A stretch of 19,376 nucleotides of DNA, from contig DFLB01000030.1 in the NCBI GenBank assembly GCA_002373995.1, forward strand, positions 36,874-56,249. The letters run 5' to 3'. A program made the translations under genes and the position numbers. Source of the stretch: Bacteroidales bacterium UBA3630 (GTDB lineage: Bacteria; Bacteroidota; Bacteroidia; Bacteroidales; P3). How positions within the stretch are numbered: position 1 is the stretch's first letter; each line of letters opens with the position of its first letter. This document shows, one piece after another, positions 8,595-15,636 of this stretch. Under the pieces are notes generated by a model. That model worked only from the letters and a program-made list of their open reading frames with translations. It did not search any database and was not told where the DNA came from.

Positions 8595-8648
8595 TTTTCC
8601 AGAGGAAAGATACGAAAAAAAACTATTCTGTGTATTCGAAGTTTTTTG

Positions 8649-8656
8649 TATATTTG
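8649..8656 (+). promoter_or_regulatory. -7 promoter element for sdaA
   Basis: TATATTTG matches TAnnTTTG, 86 bases before the ATG at 8743. It implies a 5' leader of about 80 bases. The -33 half is not a clear TTTG. Its position also shows that the upstream in-frame ATG at 8566 cannot be the start on this transcript. Confidence 0.65.
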
Positions 8657-8742
8657 CAGTTTATAGTTGGATTTGGTTTTATGAAGAAGTTGCTGATACT
8701 CTTTTTTTAACTAGTTGCCTCGGTCTACTTAACTGCTTAAAA

Positions 8743-9951
8743 ATGGAAACAATCAAGAAAATCTACAAGATAGGCCTCGGTCCCAGCAGCAGCCACACCA
8801 TGGGACCCCACCGTGCGGCCACGATGTTCGCCGCCCGTACCAAGAACACCGCCACGCGCTACCGCGTCACCCTCTACGGCTCCCTCGCCGCCACGGGCCG
8901 TGGGCATCACACCGATATGGCCATCACCCGGGGCCTGGCTCCCAAGGAGGTGGAAATCCTTTGGCGGGCCGACATCGTCAAGCCTTTCCACACCAACGGC
9001 ATGCTCTTCGAGGCACTGGATGCCGACGGCGGGGTTGTCGACCAATGGCTGGTCTACAGCATCGGCGGCGGCTACCTGGCTACCGAGGAGGGCGAGGTGC
9101 CGCTGGGCATCACGCCCGAGGGTGAGGTCTACCCGCACAACACCATGCGGGACATCATGGAGCATATCGACCGTGAGGGGCTTTCGTTTTGGGAATATGT
9201 GGAGCAATGCGAGGACGGCACGCTGTGGATGTACCTCGAGGAGATGTGGCAGCAGATGCAGCAGACCATCGAGGAGGGCCTCCAGGACGACCGCGTCATC
9301 GCCGGTGGCTTGCACCTGCGCTCCAAGGCCCACCAGTACTTTGTCCGCGCCAGCGGCTTCAAACCCTCGCTGCAGAGCCGTGCCCTCGTCATCGCCTACG
9401 CCCTGGCCACCAGCGAGCAGAACGCCTGCGGCGCCAAAATTGTCACCGCCCCCACCTGCGGCTCCAGCGGTGTGCTGCCGGCAGTGCTCTACCACTTGAA
9501 GAAGAACCACGGCTTCAGCGACCGCGAGATACTGCGTGCCATGGCCACGGCGGGCCTCTTCGCCAACGTCATCAAGACCAACGCCACCATCAGCGGCGCC
9601 GAAGCGGGCTGCCAGGCCGAGGTGGGCAGCGCCTGCGTCATGGCAGCCGTGGCCAGCAACCAGCTCTTCGGCGGCAGCCCCAAACAGATAGAGTACGCCG
9701 CCGAGATGGCCATGGAGCACAACCTGGGCCTCACGTGCGACCCGCTGTGCGGCCTCGTGCAGATACCCTGCATCGAGCGCAACGCCATGGCCGCCCTCCG
9801 CGCTCTCGATATCAACATCTACGCCATGATGAGCGACGGCCGCCACATCATCAGCTTTGACAAGGTGGTCCGCACCATGAAGCTCACCGGCCACGACCTC
9901 CCCAGCCTCTACAAAGAGACCTCCCTTGGCGGCCTGGCGCTGGACGACTGA
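8743..9951 (+). CDS. sdaA: L-serine ammonia-lyase (L-serine dehydratase), single-chain iron-sulfur type
   Basis: A 402-residue cytoplasmic enzyme that deaminates L-serine to pyruvate and ammonia using an oxygen-sensitive 4Fe-4S cluster. The start at 8743 gives METIKKIYKIGLGPSSSHTMGP, the canonical N terminus with the GPSSSHTMGP loop (13-22). Upstream in-frame codons precede the promoter and do not resemble the family. Cluster ligands are predicted as C290 (GCQAEVG), C332 (LTCDP) and C343 (IPCIERN). Their spacings of 42 and 11 residues equal those of the structurally known Legionella enzyme. An extra Cys sits at residue 336 (DPLCGL) where many relatives have Gly. CGSSGVLPAVLYH (about 239-251) is also conserved. 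Both subdomains are fused, so no separate beta gene is needed. It stands alone. Confidence 0.94.
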   Translation: METIKKIYKIGLGPSSSHTMGPHRAATMFAARTKNTATRYRVTLYGSLAATGRGHHTDMAITRGLAPKEVEILWRADIVKPFHTNGMLFEALDADGGVVDQWLVYSIGGGYLATEEGEVPLGITPEGEVYPHNTMRDIMEHIDREGLSFWEYVEQCEDGTLWMYLEEMWQQMQQTIEEGLQDDRVIAGGLHLRSKAHQYFVRASGFKPSLQSRALVIAYALATSEQNACGAKIVTAPTCGSSGVLPAVLYHLKKNHGFSDREILRAMATAGLFANVIKTNATISGAEAGCQAEVGSACVMAAVASNQLFGGSPKQIEYAAEMAMEHNLGLTCDPLCGLVQIPCIERNAMAALRALDINIYAMMSDGRHIISFDKVVRTMKLTGHDLPSLYKETSLGGLALDD

Positions 9952-9954
9952 TGC

Positions 9955-10130
9955 CCTTCGGAGAGCCTTTAGGTTTTACTCCCCGTTTACTCAACCTTTC
10001 AAAAAGTGAGAGCAGAGTGAACTTGTTTGCTCTGCCGAACCGAAGAGAGGAGCGCGAAGCGAAAGTTTATTCAAACTTTTCCTCGGTCTATGATAAGTCT
10101 AAGAATGTGCTGATGTTTGTGTGGCGTAGC
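9955..10130. repeat. Intergenic repeat-like element with stem-loops
   Basis: About 175 bases between sdaA and the lipoprotein gene. It contains GCAGAG/CTCTGC, a perfect 7-bp hairpin AAAGTTT-ATTC-AAACTTT (10062-10079), and flanking GAGGA/TCCTC that can extend the fold. An open frame runs from 9951 (ESRVNLFALPNRREEREAKV) but has no promoter or family of its own. The composition resembles dispersed intergenic repeats I associate with Bacteroidales. That association is from memory and not demonstrable here. No clear terminator for sdaA is seen. Confidence 0.4.
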
Positions 10131-10132
10131 TA

Positions 10133-10990
10133 TTACTCAACCAGAGCCTCCCGCAGCACCGCTTTCAGCCGCGGACAGTCCTCTATCTGCTCCACGAAAA
10201 GGACATGCGGGACGCCTACCATCTCCAGCGTCCCCTGCGGAGTGTCGAAAGATATGGTCATTGTCCCGCCAGACGCCAGCGCGTTCATCACCACGTATGG
10301 CGGCAACATCATCCGCTTGACGCCAGCATCGGGCGTGTCGACAAACACATCGCTCTCCGTCAGCCGTTGAAACACGTTCCCTTCGCTGTCGGTGAACGAC
10401 ACCTGAAGGTTGTCGACAACGGTGTCTGTGTAGTTGTACACAATCAAAAGCGCTGTCGAAAGCTCGTTGCCATCCTCCTTGCTGAGCATCAGATTCGCGA
10501 AACGTTCTGGTGCCTGCCACGAAAGACCAATGAATGAGGTGTACATCAGATCAAAATGCTCTCGGCTGGAGGTGTACCACGCCGCATCCGCCACCAGGTA
10601 GCCCAAGATATTGCATTCGCAATCGAGATTAAACAGCCAGGGATTATTATATATCTTCCCGTAGATGTTGCGTGCCGTGGCCCGCATCATCAAGGGGAAC
10701 ACCAGCGAGGAGTCGTGCACGATAGCATCGCTGATAGTGGTCTGCACTTGGCACAGCTTTTCGCACAAGAGCCCAGAGTTCTCTGTGCTGTCATCCACCA
10801 ACCGATACAGGGTATCTATCTGATCGAGTATAGCCTGCCGCTGCGGTTCATTGATCTCATAGTCCGCCGCCCACTCGCGCAGGAAGTCCGGCCAGCGAGT
10901 ATTGGCATTATCATCTTGTGTGGTTTTCTGTGATAAGCCGCAGGACGCCAGAGTTATAATGCACAGCGTAATAAGTAGAAGTCTTTTCAT
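10133..10990 (-). CDS. Lipoprotein of unknown function
   Basis: A 285-residue predicted lipoprotein. The N terminus is a signal peptide with lipobox LASC, giving lipidated C17 after cleavage. The mature chain is acidic, with helix-rich sequence up to about residue 160 and a more beta-like C-terminal half. I recognise no domain. It is the last gene of a minus-strand series, 32 bases after the stop of the preceding gene and without a visible promoter of its own. It is more GC-rich than the five genes upstream, so it may be the older part of the unit, joined to it by read-through. Confidence 0.8.
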   Translation of the reverse strand: MKRLLLITLCIITLASCGLSQKTTQDDNANTRWPDFLREWAADYEINEPQRQAILDQIDTLYRLVDDSTENSGLLCEKLCQVQTTISDAIVHDSSLVFPLMMRATARNIYGKIYNNPWLFNLDCECNILGYLVADAAWYTSSREHFDLMYTSFIGLSWQAPERFANLMLSKEDGNELSTALLIVYNYTDTVVDNLQVSFTDSEGNVFQRLTESDVFVDTPDAGVKRMMLPPYVVMNALASGGTMTISFDTPQGTLEMVGVPHVLFVEQIEDCPRLKAVLREALVE

Positions 10991-11022
10991 GTGTACAATA
11001 TTGATTGTTATCCGCTTATAAG

Positions 11023-11535
11023 TTAAAGTCCATCATTTTGCATCCAATCACTAGGCCACGGATATTGATATTTATCCCATAGTATCTCACAATAGTGTTT
11101 CGCACTCTTTTTATCTGAGAAATCAATATTTTTAGACAATAGTACATTATTGCCATTCTTTAAATCGACCTCTCGTCTATAGACAACCGTATAAGCATGA
11201 TCCACATAATGTTTTTTTACCCCTAAATTCAGTGACTCATACTCAAAACCACCCCAACTATTTTCCACGCTTCTGCCATTTACTGCAAGGTCCAATTTAT
11301 CGGACATGAAATCCAAAAAGGATTTTTCGTCAGTTGCCCTATAATAATCAAGATTTACAACCTCTCTCATTGCCCGTAATGCATACTTTCTAAATTCATC
11401 TTCTTTTTTTGTTTCATACCTGTTTCGGCTTAAATCAAGTCCCACTTGATATAACAACTCTTTTTTTGTGTCAGCCTTGCCAAATAGTAGGCCACAAATG
11501 GCTAAAATGACAAGCATTAAAACAAACCCGGCCAT
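11023..11535 (-). CDS. Small membrane-anchored protein of unknown function
   Basis: 170 residues. Residues 1-19 form one hydrophobic segment (MAGFVLMLVILAICGLLFG), an uncleaved anchor or a weak signal peptide, and the rest is soluble and highly charged. The soluble part contains KYALRAMREVVNLDYYRATD and later YTVVYRREVDLKNGN. No family is recognised. The gene is AT-rich and lies 76 bases after the coiled-coil gene 11612-11830. The orientation and absence of a promoter suggest it is part of the same transcript. Confidence 0.7.
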   Translation of the reverse strand: MAGFVLMLVILAICGLLFGKADTKKELLYQVGLDLSRNRYETKKEDEFRKYALRAMREVVNLDYYRATDEKSFLDFMSDKLDLAVNGRSVENSWGGFEYESLNLGVKKHYVDHAYTVVYRREVDLKNGNNVLLSKNIDFSDKKSAKHYCEILWDKYQYPWPSDWMQNDGL

Positions 11536-11611
11536 ATTATTTAATTATTCTTAACTCATTTGGAGGTATTGCATTATTTTATTAGGGTAGTGTATCACAT
11601 TGTACTATATT

Positions 11612-11830
11612 TTACAAATATCTGCTGATTGTGTATATTGCGCTCTCCAAATCATCAACTTTACTCTCCAAATCATTTACGTTATCTTGTAATTCGTAAA
11701 TTTCGTATTCAGCATCTTCTAGCCGATTGCTTGTTATGATAATCGTAATAGCCAATATAATACAAGCCAACAAAGCGACTATTGTAATGTACGGAGACCA
11801 TTCTTTAATTTTTTCAATAACTATTTTCAT
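11612..11830 (-). CDS. Small single-pass membrane protein with coiled coil
   Basis: 72 residues: a short basic/aromatic head (KIVIEKIKEWSPYI), one membrane helix (about 14-34), then a leucine-heptad coiled coil (NVNDLESKVDDLESAIY) to near the C terminus. The first 45 residues match the gene immediately upstream (11844-12206): both have W, SPYI.IV.L..CI.L, N.L..AE..I at equal spacing, so they are tandem paralogues whose tails have diverged. It lies 13 bases after that gene. The coiled coil suggests it oligomerises or partners with its paralogue. The molecular role is unknown. Confidence 0.7.
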   Translation of the reverse strand: MKIVIEKIKEWSPYITIVALLACIILAITIIITSNRLEDAEYEIYELQDNVNDLESKVDDLESAIYTISRYL

Positions 11831-11843
11831 ATTTTTATTGTTT

Positions 11844-12206
11844 TTAGTAATGCCTTTTCATTGGCCAATCGTCATCAAACACTCTTGATGTATTATAGTC
11901 ATCTAAAAAACTATTGGTTCTGTCAAGGTCTTGTTGGATATTTGACTGATTATTCCATATTCGTTGTTGTCCATTGTATAAATCATTTATCTGCTGACTA
12001 TGTTGATTTAGAATATCAAGTAATGTAAACTCTTTGTCATCTGCTTTGAAGAATGGTTTTGATGCATAATTTGATATAGTGTTCTCTGCCTGCTTAAGTT
12101 TGTGATTGGTGGAAACACAAACAAAGGAAAGAGCAATGCATCCTGCAAGAGAAACAATTGAAATATATGGACTTGCAGTACTTATCCAATTTACATTTTT
12201 CTTCAT
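11844..12206 (-). CDS. Small single-pass membrane protein, paralogue of the next gene
   Basis: 120 residues from the MKKNVNW start. The open frame extends 25 codons further upstream, to 12281, but that extension overlaps the preceding gene and lacks any similarity to the paralogue, so 12206 is preferred. Residues 1-35 carry the shared head and membrane helix (STASPYISIVSLAGCIAL). The remainder is a polar, asparagine- and glutamine-rich helical tail (NQHSQQINDLYNGQQ). It starts 8 bases after the stop of the preceding gene. No known domain is recognised. Confidence 0.7.
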   Translation of the reverse strand: MKKNVNWISTASPYISIVSLAGCIALSFVCVSTNHKLKQAENTISNYASKPFFKADDKEFTLLDILNQHSQQINDLYNGQQRIWNNQSNIQQDLDRTNSFLDDYNTSRVFDDDWPMKRHY

Positions 12207-12214
12207 ATAATTAT

Positions 12215-12529
12215 CTATTTTATTACTCCAATTAATGCTAAAAAGCAAATAATACCAAAGAAAATTAGCAAACAGCCACACCCTTCATTTTCTTCAAAGA
12301 AGTCTTTGATCCCGTCTTTATGGTTTTTGAATAATTGCACAATAAGCCATATTACAAAGATTGCTGCTGCAAGAATTAACAATCCGAGTAAGCCAGAGCC
12401 AAACGATGTGTCATCAGACCTTGTATCACGATAATCGTCATACACTTCATCCATTGCCCATTGTTGGGCGCGGAGTCTGTTAATGGTAATTAATAAAGAG
12501 CCTATGGCGAGTGCTAACTTTTTCTTCAT
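12215..12529 (-). CDS. Small membrane protein with two hydrophobic segments
   Basis: 104 residues. A signal-like N terminus (KKKLALAIGSLLITINRLRAQ) precedes a short acidic stretch (DDYRDTRSDD), then SFGSGLLGLLILAAAIFVIW opens a first membrane helix. A cytoplasmic loop containing an acidic patch and CGC leads to a final hydrophobic segment. The DTRSDD-SFGSGLLGL segment resembles small proteins I have seen in Bacteroides genomes, without known function. The start overlaps the stop of the upstream gene by four bases (ATGA, 12526-12529), implying translational coupling. Confidence 0.72.
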   Translation of the reverse strand: MKKKLALAIGSLLITINRLRAQQWAMDEVYDDYRDTRSDDTSFGSGLLGLLILAAAIFVIWLIVQLFKNHKDGIKDFFEENEGCGCLLIFFGIICFLALIGVIK

Positions 12530-12729
12530 TTCTTGTTATCTTGATTGGGGAAAACAACATTTTCCCAGTTAAAGCTGTTACAATTTGTTGCATCTGTCCG
12601 CCCATACACTATTCCTCCCTTTTCTTTGCAATAAAATTGTCCGTTTTCTAAATCGGTACGATTCTCTTTCTTGGAACAACCTGCACACATTTTGAATAAA
12701 CCAGGGTATTTACTATCGTCTTTCTTCAT
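12526..12729 (-). CDS. Small cysteine-containing protein, possible zinc-binding
   Basis: 67 residues, soluble and charged. Four cysteines at C15, C18, C34 and C49 form CAGC followed by single cysteines, which would suit a small zinc-ribbon-like site, though the spacing is irregular and this is inference. It is the first gene of the AT-rich series and overlaps the next start by ATGA. No promoter is seen in the 120 bases before its ATG. The nearest consensus promoter is at 13072-13102, giving a leader of about 335 bases. Confidence 0.65.
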   Translation of the reverse strand: MKKDDSKYPGLFKMCAGCSKKENRTDLENGQFYCKEKGGIVYGRTDATNCNSFNWENVVFPNQDNKK

Positions 12730-13071
12730 GTTGTTTTTATTTGTGTTTTATAATCATTCATCACTACCATCAACCGCGGGCATTTTTTGATTGGTTAATC
12801 TATAACAATAAGAAAAGGCATGAGGTTATGTGCTCATGTCCGTTTACTTGTAGGTATCGCCAAACACCTTTGCTGGAACGAATCGCTGGGGAACATATCT
12901 CACGCCTGAAGGTATGCTTTCATCCGCAGGCAGGGTGCCTGCGTACCATGCATACGCGTCAAGCGAAAACATAAAATGCTCATCCTCCAGCTTTAAATTT
13001 GGCGAATTTACAAGTAAGGACTTTGTCGCAATGCTTTTCTTGCTTACAACTTTCGCTCTCGAAAGTCGGTG
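12730..13071 (-). promoter_or_regulatory. Long leader of the small-membrane-protein operon
   Basis: This is the stretch between the consensus promoter (13072-13102) and the first operon gene (12729). It starts with a perfect stem ACTTTCG-CTCT-CGAAAGT (13049-13066) at the expected transcript 5' end. It contains two overlapping candidate short ORFs (12844-12972 and 12900-12983) behind GGAGG. It is more GC-rich than the operon it leads, and so appears to be of different origin. No terminator-type hairpin with a T run is seen in it on the minus strand. Confidence 0.45.
12844..12972 (-). CDS. Candidate 42-residue leader ORF
   Basis: The frame starts MFSLDAYAWYAGTLPADESI and ends KVFGDTYK. The ATG at 12972 lies 11 bases after GGAGG, unusual in a window where most genes have no Shine-Dalgarno. 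A second frame, 27 codons (12900-12983), starts at an ATG directly abutting the same GGAGG, so only one of them can use it well. The frame is open upstream to 13101, but that start lies upstream of the expected transcript start. It could equally be a repeat with a chance frame. Confidence 0.3.
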   Translation of the reverse strand: MFSLDAYAWYAGTLPADESIPSGVRYVPQRFVPAKVFGDTYK

Positions 13072-13102
13072 CAAAGATACAAACATTTCCCGATATGGCA
13101 AA
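13072..13102 (-). promoter_or_regulatory. Consensus Bacteroidota promoter facing the small-membrane-protein operon
   Basis: On the minus strand TTTG (13102-13099), 19 bases, TATCTTTG (13079-13072). It is a perfect consensus. Transcription would start near 13065 and run leftward through the leader into the genes from 12729 down to 10133. Confidence 0.8.
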
Positions 13103-13112
13103 ATAAAAATGC

Positions 13113-13147
13113 TGCCGCCGCGCGGAAATCTCTTCCGCGCGGCGGCA
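13113..13147. terminator. Very GC-rich 14-bp hairpin with T-rich tail on the minus strand
   Basis: TGCCGCCGCGCGGA (13113-13126) pairs perfectly with 13134-13147 around a 7-base loop. On the minus strand it is followed by GCATTTTTATTTTG, which suits a Rho-independent terminator, and the tail includes the TTTG -33 element of the next promoter. No minus-strand gene lies directly to its right, so it may be a remnant or an insulator against antisense transcription. Confidence 0.6.
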
Positions 13148-13269
13148 ATGTCTGTGTGTCGCTCTTGTGATTAGGCTATTTTGCCGTATTCCAGTTCGTG
13201 GCGAAGGTGGTTCTATTCTGTTTTTTTCGCCTGTAAAGAAACAATTTTTACTCTGTTTTGCAGAATTAT

Positions 13270-13300
13270 TTTGCTGAAACCAAGAAAAGTTGTATTTTTG
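13270..13300 (+). promoter_or_regulatory. Consensus Bacteroidota promoter for the AAA ATPase
   Basis: TTTG (13270-13273), 19 bases, TATTTTTG (13293-13300). It is a perfect match. It places transcription start near 13307 and so rules out the upstream ATG at 13258 as the start codon of the ATPase. Confidence 0.82.
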
Positions 13301-13347
13301 CAGTCGATAAAAGTGCATATATAAACAAAAATATCGAATGGGAATAT

Positions 13348-14607
13348 ATGATAAATAGGGATTTTCTGCTGAAAGAGTTGATGATACGACGGAGAAATAA
13401 TATGATAAAAGTGGTCACTGGAATGAGGCGTTGCGGGAAGTCGTATCTATTATTCAACCTGTTTGCTGATGCGCTGCGGGAAGAGGGCGTCAGGGAAGAC
13501 CATATCATCAAAGTCAACCTGGAAGATCGTCGTCGAAAGGCACTTCGAGACCCTGACAATCTATTGCAGTACATCGACAGTCAGTTGGTGGACAACGATA
13601 TGTATTATATTTTGCTTGATGAAGTACAGTATGTAAAGGAGTTTGAGGATGTGTTGAACAGTTATCTTCATGTGCCCAATGCAGACGTGTATGTTACTGG
13701 CTCAAATGCAAAGTTTTTGTCGAAGGATGTAATTACGGAGTTTCGAGGACGTGGTGATGAGGTTCGTATACACCCTCTGTCATTTGCGGAATTCCTCAAT
13801 GTACCGCAAAAAAAAGAAATGCCCAGAGAAGAGCAGGTGCTTGAATATATCACATACGGCGGGCTGCCTCAAGTCGCTTTGATGGAAAGTAAGGTCGAAA
13901 AAAAACGATTTCTAAATGCACTATTTACACATACATATCTAAAGGACATCAAAGATCGATACAACATCAGCCTTGACAATGATTTGGAGGAGCTGGTGGA
14001 CATCCTTGCTTCGACAATAGGTGGATTGACAAATCCAAGAAAACTTGCAAATACATTCCGAAGCGTCAAGGGCAGTGGAATAACCCAGGATACCATAAAG
14101 AAATACGTTGACTACCTGCAGGATGCCTTTCTGATTGAGAAGTCTCTTCGCTATGACATCAAGGGAAAGCGTTATATAGATACACCGGCAAAATATTATT
14201 TCGACGATCTTGGCTTGCGGAACGCCCGACTAAACTTCCGGCAAATGGAAGAGACCCATTTAATGGAAAATCTTATTTACAATGAATTGCGACGTAGGGG
14301 TATGGCCGTGGATGTCGGTGAGGTGACAGAATCAATTGCCAAGAAAGATGGCGGCAGTGAACGACACCGTTTGGAAGTCGATTTCGTATGTAATCAGGGA
14401 TTCCACCGCTATTATATTCAGTCGGCATATCGTATTGACGATGATGAGAAAAGAGAGCAGGAGTTGCACTCACTCCGAAAAATCAATGATAGTTTCCGTA
14501 AGGTTGTCATTGTGTGGGGTTCTACACCTCGATACCAAAACGATGACGGAATATTGTTTGTCAGTCTTTACGATTTCCTGACAAATCCAGATGTATTGAA
14601 GGAATAG
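13348..14607 (+). CDS. AAA ATPase with DUF4143 (AAA_14/DUF4143 family)
   Basis: 419 residues from the first in-frame ATG after the promoter. The N-terminal ATPase domain has Walker A GMRRCGKS (25-32), Walker B ILLDE (88-92) and sensor TGSNA (117-121). The middle holds YLKDIKDRYNIS and a winged-helix-like region (about 195-290, KYYFDDLGLRNARL), characteristic of DUF4143. The C-terminal part has an E312, EVDFV (343-347) and Q358 arrangement resembling a PD-(D/E)xK nuclease-like fold. These proteins are numerous in Bacteroidales genomes and their cellular role is not settled. DNA- or stress-related functions have been suggested. Its codon use is more AT-rich than the housekeeping neighbours, which suggests acquisition. 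It stands alone, diverging from the small-membrane-protein operon and converging on era with 5 bases between the stops. Confidence 0.88.
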   Translation: MINRDFLLKELMIRRRNNMIKVVTGMRRCGKSYLLFNLFADALREEGVREDHIIKVNLEDRRRKALRDPDNLLQYIDSQLVDNDMYYILLDEVQYVKEFEDVLNSYLHVPNADVYVTGSNAKFLSKDVITEFRGRGDEVRIHPLSFAEFLNVPQKKEMPREEQVLEYITYGGLPQVALMESKVEKKRFLNALFTHTYLKDIKDRYNISLDNDLEELVDILASTIGGLTNPRKLANTFRSVKGSGITQDTIKKYVDYLQDAFLIEKSLRYDIKGKRYIDTPAKYYFDDLGLRNARLNFRQMEETHLMENLIYNELRRRGMAVDVGEVTESIAKKDGGSERHRLEVDFVCNQGFHRYYIQSAYRIDDDEKREQELHSLRKINDSFRKVVIVWGSTPRYQNDDGILFVSLYDFLTNPDVLKE

Positions 14608-14612
14608 ACCGG

Positions 14613-15497
14613 TCAGTCCTCGAGGGCGTAGCCGAACTGCTTCAGCGCGCGGTCGCTGTTGCGCCAGTCTTTGAGGACTTTGATGTGGAGGCTGAGAAAG
14701 CACCTCTTGCCGGTGAATTCCTCTATGTCTTTGCGCGCCTCGATGCCCAGTTTCTTGATAGCCTTGCCCTGATGTCCAATCAAAATAGCCTTCTGGCTTT
14801 CGCGCTCGACAAAAATAAGGCACGAGATATTGTCAATACCCTCTTTCTCTTCATAGCTCTCCACGGCCACCTCGCAGCTGTAGGGTATCTCCTTCTGGTA
14901 ATAGAGGAGTATCTTCTCGCGCACTATCTCGCTGACAAAGAAGCGCATCGTGCGGTCTGTCAGCTCGTCCTGGGGGAAATAGGCAGCGTGTTCGGGCAGC
15001 AGCTCCAGCACGGTGTCGAATATCTTGCCCACGTTGAAACCCTCGGTGGCGGAGCAGGGGATGACCACGGCACGCGGTATCTCCTCCTGCCAGTAGGCCA
15101 TCTTCTCCTGTATGGTCTGCTGGTCAGATAGATCTATCTTGTTGATAACCAAAATAACAGGCACTCGGCTATCCACCACCTTCTGCAGCACATGCCGGTT
15201 CTTGAAACTCTCCCCCACCTCGGTGACAAGCAGGAAGAGGTCGGCATCTTGGAGGGCGGTGCCGATGAAGCCCATCATCTGCTCATGCAGCTTGTTGGCG
15301 GGGTTGACAATGCCAGGCGTATCGGTGTAAATCATCTGGAAATCATCCCCGTTGACAATACCCATCACCCTCTTGCGCGTCGTCTGCGCCTTGCTGGTGA
15401 TAATACTCAGCCGCTCCCCAACGAGGGCATTCATCAGCGTCGACTTCCCAACGTTGGGATTGCCGATGATATTTACAAACCCAGATTTCATTGCCAA
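14613..15497 (-). CDS. era: GTPase Era
   Basis: A 294-residue GTPase that binds the 3' end of 16S rRNA and assists maturation of the small ribosomal subunit. GTPase motifs are G1 GNPNVGKS (12-19), G2 TTR (39-41), G3 DTPG (59-62), G4 NKID (119-122) and G5 CSA (148-150). The C-terminal KH domain carries GHQGKAIKKLG (241-251). Length is normal. The start may be residue 1 or the Met at residue 3 (15491). No consensus promoter is seen in the 139 bases upstream, so it may be read from the gene at 15637-16416 or from a non-consensus promoter. Confidence 0.96.
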   Translation of the reverse strand: MAMKSGFVNIIGNPNVGKSTLMNALVGERLSIITSKAQTTRKRVMGIVNGDDFQMIYTDTPGIVNPANKLHEQMMGFIGTALQDADLFLLVTEVGESFKNRHVLQKVVDSRVPVILVINKIDLSDQQTIQEKMAYWQEEIPRAVVIPCSATEGFNVGKIFDTVLELLPEHAAYFPQDELTDRTMRFFVSEIVREKILLYYQKEIPYSCEVAVESYEEKEGIDNISCLIFVERESQKAILIGHQGKAIKKLGIEARKDIEEFTGKRCFLSLHIKVLKDWRNSDRALKQFGYALED

Positions 15498-15636
15498 ATC
15501 TTTATTATACCGTCGAATTACGCGAACTGAGGTCAGCGACTTTATGGAGCTAAACTTCGCGCAAGCTTCGAGTAATTGACCCTGAAATTAGCCTGCGTAG
15601 CTTCGTTAAATTAGAGCAATTCGCCGTTTTCAGAAA

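Noticed and set aside
8566..8742. N-terminal extension of sdaA to an upstream ATG
   Set aside because: It precedes the TATATTTG element, encodes an aromatic, unrelated stretch, and the family N terminus starts at 8743.
8737..9894. Minus-strand open frame of 385 codons opposite sdaA
   Set aside because: The plus strand encodes an intact serine dehydratase with correct ligand spacing. The antisense frame has shadow-type composition (Gly, Val, Ala, Asp, His).
13258..13347. N-terminal extension of the AAA ATPase to 13258
   Set aside because: The perfect promoter lies inside it and transcription would begin at about 13307. The family start matches the ATG at 13348.
13348..14607. Defence-system ATPase
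   Set aside because: AAA_14/DUF4143 proteins are very common in Bacteroidales without proven defence roles. The neighbouring small-protein operon is divergent, so there is no basis to pair them as a defence module.
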